Positions 41,122 through 48,643 of a DNA stretch of 60,957 bases are shown piece after piece. Source of the DNA: Fibrobacterota bacterium (GTDB taxonomy: Bacteria; Fibrobacterota; Fibrobacteria; UBA11236); NCBI GenBank assembly GCA_028287465.1, contig JAQBPO010000011.1, positions 1 through 60,957 of the forward strand, read 5' to 3'. The translations under genes and the position numbers were made by a program. The stretch's first letter is position 1; each line of letters starts with the position of its first letter. Below the pieces are notes generated by a model. That model had not been told where the DNA came from, ran no database searches, and saw only the letters and a program-made list of their open reading frames with translations.

Positions 41122-42861
41122 ATGCGATTTGCGTTCGCGATTGTACTGGCGGCGGCCTTGGGCGCACGGGCCGGCGTTGCCGTTACCGACGTGGTGGTCT
41201 ATGGCGGGACCGCCGCGGGCGTGGTGGCTGCGGTCGCGGCGGCGCGTGAAGGCGCGACGGTAACCTTGGTGGAGCCCGGCATGCACCTCGGCGGCATGGC
41301 GTCGGGAGGCCTGGGTTGGACCGACTTCGGCAAGAAGGAATGCATCGGGGGCATGTCCCTGGAGTTCTTCGAGCGCCTGGGGAAGAAATACAATACGACC
41401 ATCGCCTGGACGTTCGAACCGCACGTGGCGGAGTCCGTTTTCAACGAGATGGCGCGGGAGGCCGGGGTGAAGATCCGCCTGGCCACGAGGCTCAAGGAGT
41501 CGGGAGGCGTGGCCAAGAACGGCGCAACCATCACCCAGATCACGGCCGAGAACGGGGACGTTTTCCAGGGGAAGGTATTCCTGGACGCCACCTATGAAGG
41601 CGATCTGATGGCCCAGGCCGGCGTATCGTATGCCATCGGGCGCGAAGCCTCGTCCCAATACGGCGAATCCCTGGCCGGGGTCCGTCCCCGCACCACGGCG
41701 CATCAATTCCCGGCGGGACTCTCGCCGAGGGGCAAGGACGGGAACCCGTTCCCGGAAATCCTCGCCACCGCGCGAGGCGAGACCGGCGCTGGGGACAAGA
41801 AGATCCAGGCCTACAACTACCGTCTGTGCATGACCGACAGCGCCGCGGGCCGCACCGCCTGGGTGAAACCGGCGAATTACGACCCGGCGCGTTATGCCTT
41901 GCTGGCCCATTACGTGGACACCTTGACCGCCATCGGGGGCGGGGTCCCGCCAATCCTCGACAAGCTCGCCAAGCTGAGCAGGGTGCGCGGGAAGAAGACG
42001 GACACGAACAACAACGGCGGGTTCTCCACGGATTTCATCGGGCGCAATTGGGACTATCCCGAGGCGACCTATGCGCGCAGGGCCGAGATCTGGAAGGAGC
42101 ACAAGGAGTATATCCAGGGCTTCTTCTGGTTCCTGGCGAACGATCCTTCCATCCCCCAGGGCGTCCGGGACGAAACCTCGAAGTGGGGGCTCGCCAAGGA
42201 CGAATTCACGGACAACGGGAACTGGCCGCACCAGTTGTACGTGCGCGAGGCCCGGCGCATGGTCGGCGAATACGTGATGGTGCAGAAGGACATCCAGACC
42301 GAAATGACCAAGTCCGAAGGCGTGGGAATGGGCTCGTACAATAGCGACTCCCACCATGTCCAGCGGATCGTCAACGCCGCGGGAGCGGTCGAGAACGAGG
42401 GCGACATGCAGGTTCCGGTGCAGCCGTACGAGATCCCGTACCGGATCCTCACGCCCAAGCGCGCCCAGGCCTCCAACCTGCTGGTGCCGGTCTGCTTCTC
42501 GGCCAGCCACGTGACCTATTCCACCTTGCGCATGGAGCCGCAGTACATGATCCTGGGCCAGGCCGCGGGCCTGGCCGCGGTAAGGGCGATCGCATCGGGA
42601 AAAGCGGTGCAGGAGATCGACGTGCAGGCCCTGCGCTCGCGCCTGAAGGTCCTGAAGGCGGAGCTGGGGGCGTCGCCGGTAGCCCTCGCGGGCTTGTTGC
42701 TCCCGCTCCCGTCGCGGGGTTCCCATCGCCTGCGGATCGCCCTGGACGGCCCCATGACGGGATCGGACGGGCGGTCCGGGACGGCGTGGGTCGGCCCTTA
42801 TTTCGGGATATCCGGGCGGACCATCCCCAACGGGTCGCGCGGCGTTTCCATCGCGCCTTGA
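41122..42861 (+). CDS. Secreted FAD-dependent oxidoreductase
   Basis: Protein of 579 aa with a signal peptide (cleavage near ARAGVA). VVVYGGTAAGVVAAVAAARE is a GxGxxG-type Rossmann site (here GGTAAG), followed by TLVEPGMHLGGMASGGLGWTD, the pattern of the FAD_oxidored (PF12831) family often annotated as xanthan-lyase-like. The C-terminus ends with a small extra beta-rich tail. ATG at 41122 has GGGGGGA upstream. The substrate is unknown; secreted relatives often sit among polysaccharide genes. A 21-bp tandem duplication spans its stop codon. Confidence 0.8.
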   Translation: MRFAFAIVLAAALGARAGVAVTDVVVYGGTAAGVVAAVAAAREGATVTLVEPGMHLGGMASGGLGWTDFGKKECIGGMSLEFFERLGKKYNTTIAWTFEPHVAESVFNEMAREAGVKIRLATRLKESGGVAKNGATITQITAENGDVFQGKVFLDATYEGDLMAQAGVSYAIGREASSQYGESLAGVRPRTTAHQFPAGLSPRGKDGNPFPEILATARGETGAGDKKIQAYNYRLCMTDSAAGRTAWVKPANYDPARYALLAHYVDTLTAIGGGVPPILDKLAKLSRVRGKKTDTNNNGGFSTDFIGRNWDYPEATYARRAEIWKEHKEYIQGFFWFLANDPSIPQGVRDETSKWGLAKDEFTDNGNWPHQLYVREARRMVGEYVMVQKDIQTEMTKSEGVGMGSYNSDSHHVQRIVNAAGAVENEGDMQVPVQPYEIPYRILTPKRAQASNLLVPVCFSASHVTYSTLRMEPQYMILGQAAGLAAVRAIASGKAVQEIDVQALRSRLKVLKAELGASPVALAGLLLPLPSRGSHRLRIALDGPMTGSDGRSGTAWVGPYFGISGRTIPNGSRGVSIAP

Positions 42862-42883
42862 CGCGTTTCCATCGCGCCTTGAC
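42842..42883. repeat. 21-bp exact tandem duplication at a stop codon
   Basis: 42842-42862 and 42863-42883 are identical. The first copy contains the TGA of the oxidoreductase gene, so the second is untranslated. Probably a recent replication slippage. Confidence 0.9.
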
Positions 42884-42912
42884 GGCCGGGTACCGGGCCG
42901 TTAACCCGGGAG

Positions 42913-43710
42913 TTACCCCAGCTTGAGCGAACCGGCGGGCGGGGCGGCCTCCGCCGGGGCGTCCAGGAAACCGCCTTGCAGCCGCCGGCCGAACGTTTCC
43001 AGCGCCATCGCGTAGCAGATGTCCGCCAACTCCGCATCGTAGCGCGGCCCTTCATCCCGGATGAAGGCGTGCTGGGCGTTGAACTCATGCCAGGTGAAAA
43101 CCACGCCGGCCTTGGTCATGGCCCGGTAGACGGCGTCCCGGCCTTCCTGCGGCACATGGGGATCCTGGCGTCCCCAGATCATGAGCATTTCCCCCTTGAG
43201 TTCCCCGATGCGTTCCAGGGAGTCGTCCCGCATGCCTTTGCCCAGGCCGCGCTTGTGGATGTCGGTGGCGTAAAGGCACGCCGCGGCCAGGATTTCCGGG
43301 TTCATGGCGCAACGGAAGCTCAGGTGCCCGCCGAGGCATATGCCGATGGAGCCCAAGCGACCGTTGCATTGGGGCAGGGACAGGAGATGGGCGATGGCGG
43401 CGCGCGCGTCCGCATCATAGGAAGCGAGTTCCTTCTCCACCTTGTAGCGGTTGCCCTTGTCGGTCCCATCCTTGTCATAGGACAGGGCGCAACCCGCGGG
43501 CTCGAATTCGTGATAGACCTCGGGTACGGCCACGATATAGCCGTGGGAGGCCAGTCTCCGCGCGGTGCGTTGGATGGGGCCCGTGACCTGGTAGATTTCC
43601 GAGAACAGGATGAGGCCCGGGTAAGGTCCGCCGGCGGCGGGCCGGAAGCGGTGGATGCGCATGGCGCCGTTCGGCGTCGCGACATCGGTGGATTCCTCTT
43701 TGATGATCAT
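42913..43710 (-). CDS. Dienelactone hydrolase family protein
   Basis: Alpha/beta-hydrolase of 265 aa. GSIGICLGGHLSF holds the nucleophile Cys (GxCxG, typical of dienelactone hydrolases), the acid is Asp in WGRQDPHVP, and the base is His in FNAQHAFIRDEG. No signal peptide, so cytoplasmic. Convergent with the oxidoreductase gene; a palindrome around 42883-42900 lies between the stops. The true substrate is not known; no chlorocatechol pathway genes are nearby. Confidence 0.87.
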   Translation of the reverse strand: MIIKEESTDVATPNGAMRIHRFRPAAGGPYPGLILFSEIYQVTGPIQRTARRLASHGYIVAVPEVYHEFEPAGCALSYDKDGTDKGNRYKVEKELASYDADARAAIAHLLSLPQCNGRLGSIGICLGGHLSFRCAMNPEILAAACLYATDIHKRGLGKGMRDDSLERIGELKGEMLMIWGRQDPHVPQEGRDAVYRAMTKAGVVFTWHEFNAQHAFIRDEGPRYDAELADICYAMALETFGRRLQGGFLDAPAEAAPPAGSLKLG

Positions 43711-43770
43711 GTTCCCTCCGGCCCGCTCGATGGATGGGCAAACACGGGAAACGTAGAAATCGGGGGGATC

Positions 43771-43815
43771 AAAAAAACCCGGACCCGCCGGATGGTTTTC
43801 AGGCGGATCCGGGTT
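43771..43815 (-). terminator. Terminator of the DUF1328 gene
   Basis: A 14-bp stem with one mismatch joins AACCCGGACCCGCC (43776-43789) and GGCGGATCCGGGTT (43802-43815). On the minus strand it runs into a T7 tract (A-run 43771-43777). A clear intrinsic terminator about 60 nt after the small membrane-protein gene. Confidence 0.75.
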
Positions 43816-43873
43816 CCAACGGACCCGGCCTCATCGCATGGATGATGCCGGGCCCAGGGTCAAAGGCGGGACA

Positions 43874-44041
43874 TCAAATCGTCGTGCCTCGTCTTCCGGT
43901 CAGGAACGAGATCAGGGCAAGGACCAGGAACACGAAGAACAGGATTTTGGCGATGCCGGCCGCCGTTCCGGCGATACCGCCGAATCCGAGAACGGCTGCA
44001 ACCAGGGCGATGATGAGAAATAGTACCGCGGCATTCAACAT
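43874..44041 (-). CDS. DUF1328 (UPF0391) small membrane protein
   Basis: Protein of 55 aa, easily missed because of its length. The sequence includes [20 protein letters not shown] and [18 protein letters not shown], nearly identical to the consensus of the DUF1328/YtjA family of two-span membrane proteins, ending GRRGTTI. AGGTGG lies 7 nt before the ATG and a strong terminator follows. The family's function is unknown; members are often stress-related. Confidence 0.92.
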   Translation of the reverse strand: MLNAAVLFLIIALVAAVLGFGGIAGTAAGIAKILFFVFLVLALISFLTGRRGTTI

Positions 44042-44181
44042 GTTCAACCACCTTTCCGTAGTTCGCTTCTAAGTTGAAGATATGTTTTGAACGGGCCGGA
44101 GCAATGGAAAATTTCCCTCGACGGGTAGGGCGTATTAAGGCCGGAAAAACGGCATATCGCCCGGGACCGGCGGAAACCGAA

Positions 44182-44757
44182 TCAGAATCGCAGCAGGTGA
44201 TCGGCGAAGGCGCGGAACTCTTCCGCCTGGATGCGCATCAGGACGCGCGCGGTTTCCCCGGATCCGGCGCGATGCTTCCGCACCAGAGAGAGGAATTCCG
44301 CCGGGGACCATGGATCGTTCCCGAGGATTGCGATGAGGGGCTCCCTTTCGGCGGAAGCCGCGATCCTGCGCTCGAGAAGCCGGTAACTTGGGTGATTCCC
44401 TACGGCGCGGAACCAATATCCGGCATTCGCGAAATCGCCTTCCCGACGGTGGAGTATGGCGTGGAGGAGATCCGGATCCGGTTCGCCTTCCAAATCCTGG
44501 GCGATGGCGTGGGCGGCGCCCCAATGATCGTGCCAGAGGAGCGACAGGCCCTCCAGGACGCGGAGGGTTTCCGTGGATGGCCTTTTCCCCAGGTTTACCA
44601 GATGGGCGGCCACCGCGGAGCGGACCGCATGGGCATCCAATAGGCCCGGACGCGGATCTTCCGAGGACGTCCTTCCCATTCCCCCCGTACCCGAGGGGGA
44701 AGGAAGCACCAGGGAAGGGAGTCCCGCGGTAAAAACCGTGTCCGAAAACGCGCCCAT
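44182..44757 (-). CDS. Conserved hypothetical protein, helical
   Basis: Protein of 191 aa, cytoplasmic. The stretch LLWHDHWGAAHAIAQDLEG then LLHAILHRREGDFANAGYWF looks like a known but uncharacterised bacterial family with an HRxEGDxxNAxYWF pattern that may form TPR-like helices. The N-terminal about 35 residues are Ser/Gly/Pro-rich and less conserved in look. TATATT on the minus strand (44769-44764) ends 6 nt before the ATG, so the transcript may be leaderless. Function unknown. Confidence 0.65.
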   Translation of the reverse strand: MGAFSDTVFTAGLPSLVLPSPSGTGGMGRTSSEDPRPGLLDAHAVRSAVAAHLVNLGKRPSTETLRVLEGLSLLWHDHWGAAHAIAQDLEGEPDPDLLHAILHRREGDFANAGYWFRAVGNHPSYRLLERRIAASAEREPLIAILGNDPWSPAEFLSLVRKHRAGSGETARVLMRIQAEEFRAFADHLLRF

Positions 44758-44763
44758 TCCGGA

Positions 44764-44769
44764 AATATA
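44764..44769 (-). promoter_or_regulatory. Candidate -10 of the 44757 gene
   Basis: TATATT on the minus strand; the ATG starts 7 nt downstream of its last base. No ribosome site at normal distance. Confidence 0.3.
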
Positions 44770-44863
44770 ACCCTGCGTATCCGTAAGGCCTCGGGGTTAG
44801 TCCTGATCGGCGCGGCTTGTTACGTTATGGTCTCCATCCGAAATCAGGAGTTCCCGGAAGATC

Positions 44864-46294
44864 ATGGAAAATCCGCGTTTGCCGTTCTTTGCCGCCTGCC
44901 TATCGCTTCTGTTTGCCGCGTCCTCCATTCCCGCGGCCCCTTTGGAGGAGGATATGGTCCATCCGGGATACGACCTCACGGTAATCCGGCCGAAGGGTTT
45001 CGAACCCGGGGTGACGGGAATGGAATTCCTGCCGGGAGGGCGCATGGCCCTGAGCACCTGGCGCCCCAGCGAGGTTTACATCCTTTCCGGTTACGATGGC
45101 CCGGCCAAGGCGATCAAGGTCCGCAAGGCCGCCGGTGGATTCCAGGAAATCATGGGCCTGGCTTCGTCCGGCGATACCCTTTTCGCCGTCGATCAGGTGG
45201 GGATCCATTCCCTGGTCGACAAGGACGGGGACGGCCTGCCTGAAACCAGGAAAACGATCGGGAAGGTGCCGTATTCCGGCTCCTTCCATGAATGGTCCTT
45301 CGGCCTGGTGCGCAAGGGAGGCCTCTTCTATACCGGTCTTTCCGTCGCCGCCTCGGCCACGGGCAAGACCCTGGTGCCCCAAAAGGAGCCCCATCGCGGA
45401 GCCATGATCTCGATGGACATGGACGGCAAGGTGGAGGTGGTGGCCACGGGCCTGCGGGCCCCCGACGGCCTTTGCCTGGGGCCTGACAGCGGCCTGTTCG
45501 CCACCGACAACCAGGGAAGCTGGCTGCCGGCCAACAAGCTGATAAACGTGAGGGCCGGGCACACCTACGGCCACCGGACCTCTCCTCCCGGCGCGTTCGA
45601 TCAGGAATATCCCGCGCCTCCCGCCGTCTGGATCCCTTACGGCACGGTGATGAAATCGCCGACCCAGCCGATCCTGATGGGTGCGGGCCCCTATGCGGGA
45701 CAATTCCTGATCGGCGACATCGCGTTCGGCGTGGTCCGCCGGGCCTTCGTGGAAAAGGTGAACGGGGAATGGCAGGGTTGCGTGCTGCGCTTTTCCGGAG
45801 GCTTCGAGGCGGCGGTCCATCGGATGCTCGCGGGTCCGGACGGCTCGGTGTACCTTGGAGGATTGGGGAACGGGGATTTGCAGAATTGGGGATGGCGCGA
45901 AAAACGTTTCGGATTGCAACGCATGAAGCCGAACGGAAAACCGGTATTCGAAATCATCGCGGTGCGATCGCGGCGCGGCGGATTCGAGTTGGCGTTCTCC
46001 TCGCCGCCGGGACCGGAGGCGGCGCAACCTTCGAGTTACCAGGCCAGGCAATGGTGGTACGAGCCCACGGACGCATACGGCGGGCCGCAGAAGGACGTCG
46101 CTCCCGTGCCCGTGAAATCGGCCCGGATCTCCAAGGACGGCTTGCGCGTTTACCTGGAAATGGAAGGGTTGCGCCCACAACAAGTGGCGCATGTCCACCT
46201 GGGAGGAATCAAATCCAGGGACGGGCGCGGAATCTGGACTCCCGACTTCTGGTATACCATGAACGCGCTTTCCGCCCGGGAATTCGAACCATGA
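44864..46294 (+). CDS. Secreted beta-propeller protein, sugar-dehydrogenase-like
   Basis: Protein of 476 aa with a signal peptide ending SIPAAP. The fold pattern (VTGMEFLPGGRMALSTW, GATGLRAPDG-like turn, LFATDNQGSWLPANKL, GHTYGHR) fits the PQQ-type glucose/sorbosone dehydrogenase or membrane-bound dehydrogenase beta-propeller family. The C-terminal about 110 residues form an extra beta domain. No haem CxxCH motif. ATG at 44864 follows GGAAG. Periplasmic or surface oxidoreductase is likely; cofactor not proven. Confidence 0.75.
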   Translation: MENPRLPFFAACLSLLFAASSIPAAPLEEDMVHPGYDLTVIRPKGFEPGVTGMEFLPGGRMALSTWRPSEVYILSGYDGPAKAIKVRKAAGGFQEIMGLASSGDTLFAVDQVGIHSLVDKDGDGLPETRKTIGKVPYSGSFHEWSFGLVRKGGLFYTGLSVAASATGKTLVPQKEPHRGAMISMDMDGKVEVVATGLRAPDGLCLGPDSGLFATDNQGSWLPANKLINVRAGHTYGHRTSPPGAFDQEYPAPPAVWIPYGTVMKSPTQPILMGAGPYAGQFLIGDIAFGVVRRAFVEKVNGEWQGCVLRFSGGFEAAVHRMLAGPDGSVYLGGLGNGDLQNWGWREKRFGLQRMKPNGKPVFEIIAVRSRRGGFELAFSSPPGPEAAQPSSYQARQWWYEPTDAYGGPQKDVAPVPVKSARISKDGLRVYLEMEGLRPQQVAHVHLGGIKSRDGRGIWTPDFWYTMNALSAREFEP

Positions 46295-46417
46295 AGTATT
46301 CGATTGCTTTTCCCGACTAATAATTTTGCTAACATCCTTTCGTTTATTTAATTTGAAGTTTTATTAGTTTTGCGGTCTCTCCGGAGAGACGGTACACCCT
46401 CGGAAAAGGATGCGGCA

Positions 46418-46729
46418 TTGGTCAAGACCAGGAAAAAGGGCAATACGGGCAAGCGCTACACGGATGAGCAGAAAGCCAAGATCCTCGAGTTCGTGAACGG
46501 TCAGGGCCGGGGAGGCATTTCCGCCGCGGGGAAGAAATTCGGCGTTTCCTATATCGCCTTGCGCCGTTGGATGAATGGGGAAACCGGAGGCCGCAAGGCG
46601 GGCCGGGCCTCGGTCAAGGGCCTTGACGGACGTAAGCTCAAGAGCGTGCACGCCGCGATGGCCGCCTTGAAATCCTTCAAAAAGCAAATCACCGTTCTGC
46701 AAAAGACCCTGAAGCAGCTGAGCCGCTGA
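46418..46729 (+). CDS. Small HTH protein
   Basis: Basic protein of 103 aa. RYTDEQKAKILEFVNGQGRG followed by GGISAAGKKFGVSYIALRRW is a helix-turn-helix of the transposase-OrfA/homeodomain-like type; the C-terminus is a Lys-rich helix (coiled-coil-like). There is no OrfB, inverted repeat or other transposon part nearby, so I call it a DNA-binding protein rather than an IS. TTG at 46418 has AAAAGGA 7 nt upstream; TTG at 46370 is a poorer alternative. An AT-rich promoter-like stretch precedes it (TTGCTA, 17 nt, TAATTT). Confidence 0.6.
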   Translation: MVKTRKKGNTGKRYTDEQKAKILEFVNGQGRGGISAAGKKFGVSYIALRRWMNGETGGRKAGRASVKGLDGRKLKSVHAAMAALKSFKKQITVLQKTLKQLSR

Positions 46730-46740
46730 AAAGCGGCCGG

Positions 46741-46773
46741 TCGGCCAACGATCGGCTAACGATCGGCTAACGA
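46741..46773. repeat. Three 11-bp tandem repeats
   Basis: TCGGCCAACGA, TCGGCTAACGA, TCGGCTAACGA at 46741, 46752 and 46763. They fill the gap between two convergent genes and include the stop codon of the minus-strand one. Confidence 0.8.
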
Positions 46774-48470
46774 CCGGCGAGGAAGGTCCCTTCCTGCCAC
46801 CGCGGGGGAGTGATGGATGCGTTCGCCGGGTTCACGTACTCACGATAAAGATTGTTCGCCAAAGAGAAGCGGAACCAGCCCTGGTCGCCCGGGCCGAAAG
46901 CTTCCGCGCTCAGCACGGGCAGATCCTGCTGGACGCCTCCCGCGGCCGTAGTCGTCACGGTGAACCGTCCCCAGTCCCTTTTGCGGGTCATGTAATATCC
47001 CGAGGCCCCTTCCGACCTCCGGACGCCGGGCGTCCCCAGTTCCGCGCCCATCTCGATCTCCAGGTTCTCGCAAAGCGGGTAATAATCGCCCGAGGCTTTC
47101 TGGAGCAGCTCCAATCTTATGCCCCACAATTCCCCTTGCCCATTGAAGGAAAGCCTGATCTTCGCCCGGGTTGCGCGCCGATCGGGAAAGGCGATCATGT
47201 CGGCCGCGATTTCCCCGCTGTCCGCGCGGACGTTCGCGGCCTGGTAAAGGCCCAGGTTGGCGCGGCATTCCTTGGCGCCCATTCCCCAATAGAATCCCAT
47301 GAGCCCCACCGGCACGCGCAATTGATCGGCGCCGAGCAGGTCCAATAGCTCTTTGGCCTTTGAGTCGAACGCCACCGCGCCGTCGCGGAACTCCTTCATG
47401 GCCATGGGAATGCCCTCGGCGCTCCAGGTCCGATAGGAGCCGTTCAGGCGTCCGCCATGGTAATAGGCGAGCTCCTGCAAACCGCCCTTCGGGTACCAGA
47501 CTCGGCTGGGCCCTTCCTTTTTCCCGTCCGCGAACCGGCAATGCAGGCGCAGCTTTCCGCCCGGATGCCATTGGAAGAATTCCCCCTCCAACCGTCCCGC
47601 GGCGTAACGCGCCGCATAAAGGCGATCGCCGTCCGGGTACCAGGCCGTCTCTACGCCTTCCCGTTTCCCGGCGCGGAACTGCCCGCGCAACCTCGGCTTC
47701 CCGTTGGGGTACCATTCCTGATACCCCCCGTCGGCCTTCCCCAGGCGGTAGCTCGATCGGGACTTCCGCTGGCCGTCGGGGAACCATTCCTCCCATGCGC
47801 CTTGCTTTTCGCCCTTGACGTAGGCGGCGGACCACATGAGGTTGCCGCTGCGTCCAAAGGTGCGCCATTTGCCGGTGGGAACGTCATTCGAGTAGGCGCC
47901 TTCCAGCCACGGGGTTCCGTCGGGATACCATGCCTTGACCGGACCCGTGAGGCGGCCGGATTGGTAATAGCGGGTGGCCATGGTCCTGCCGTCGTCGTAA
48001 ATCATGGTGCAAAGGCCGTGTTTCGCGGGCTTTCCGCCCGCGGCTTCGGACCAGGCGCAGGTCTCCTTCGCCATCATGGAGTCGCCGGCCGATCCGATGG
48101 CCTTCACGATTTCCGTTTTGACCGAGTAACGTTTTTCGGCCGATGCGGCTTCCGACCCGTCGAACCGGGTCTCGCGCACGAGGAAGTCATCCCGGTATTC
48201 GCCTTGGAAGGAGAGTCTACCCCGCGGGTCCCAGGCGCGCGCTTCCCCGTTCTTCCTTCCTCCGCGGTATTCCACCGAACTTTCCTTGCTGCCGTCGGAA
48301 TAGAAGGATTGGAAGAGGCCTTCGCGCACCGTCGGTTTGCCTTCAGGGCCTTTCTCCTTCCACATTTCGCGGATTTTGCCGGAAGGAAAGCGGACGACGT
48401 GGATCGTGCCGTCATCGCATGCGCATAACGCCAGCGCGAAAAGGAATGCGATACGGAATCTTGAAGGCAT
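46767..48470 (-). CDS. Lipoprotein with MORN-type repeats
   Basis: Protein of 567 aa. The signal peptide ends in LCAC (lipobox-like). Residues about 25-380 are a row of roughly ten or more MORN_2/YwqK-like repeats of about 23 residues with core patterns such as GxxxxWYPDGxxxxxxxYxxG (examples: AWYPDGTPWLEGAYSNDVPT, EWYPNGKPRLRGQFRAGKRE). The C-terminal about 180 residues are a separate beta-rich domain. MORN_2 proteins are extended beta-sheets on the cell surface or periplasm. ATG at 48470 has GAGGGG upstream; the longer reading to 48524 is not supported. Confidence 0.8.
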   Translation of the reverse strand: MPSRFRIAFLFALALCACDDGTIHVVRFPSGKIREMWKEKGPEGKPTVREGLFQSFYSDGSKESSVEYRGGRKNGEARAWDPRGRLSFQGEYRDDFLVRETRFDGSEAASAEKRYSVKTEIVKAIGSAGDSMMAKETCAWSEAAGGKPAKHGLCTMIYDDGRTMATRYYQSGRLTGPVKAWYPDGTPWLEGAYSNDVPTGKWRTFGRSGNLMWSAAYVKGEKQGAWEEWFPDGQRKSRSSYRLGKADGGYQEWYPNGKPRLRGQFRAGKREGVETAWYPDGDRLYAARYAAGRLEGEFFQWHPGGKLRLHCRFADGKKEGPSRVWYPKGGLQELAYYHGGRLNGSYRTWSAEGIPMAMKEFRDGAVAFDSKAKELLDLLGADQLRVPVGLMGFYWGMGAKECRANLGLYQAANVRADSGEIAADMIAFPDRRATRAKIRLSFNGQGELWGIRLELLQKASGDYYPLCENLEIEMGAELGTPGVRRSEGASGYYMTRKRDWGRFTVTTTAAGGVQQDLPVLSAEAFGPGDQGWFRFSLANNLYREYVNPANASITPPRWQEGTFLAGR

Positions 48471-48627
48471 TTGCAATCCCCTCCGCGTGCCCGCGCGGAA
48501 TCCCATGAGGGGCGCCGGGTTCATCCAGAAGTTGTCGGTATATGATGCGCGGAACTTTAAGTTTTTTTCAAGCTTTGTCCTTTCGGGCGCAAACGTAAAA
48601 TTCGTAGTCTCCGCAAATGCCGGGTTG

Positions 48628-48633
48628 TATAAT
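48628..48633 (+). promoter_or_regulatory. Candidate -10 of the FliF/FliG-MotAB operon
   Basis: TATAAT, a perfect -10 hexamer, 10 nt before the chosen start at 48644. No good -35 at 17 nt. The mRNA leader would be only about 3-4 nt. Confidence 0.4.
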
Positions 48634-48643
48634 CACGTTTGCC

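Noticed and set aside
43734-44072. 112-codon plus-strand reading
   Set aside because: It overlaps the terminator and the DUF1328 gene, which is much better supported on the other strand.
46418-46729. Insertion sequence
   Set aside because: Only an HTH protein is present; no transposase catalytic gene, terminal repeats or target duplication.
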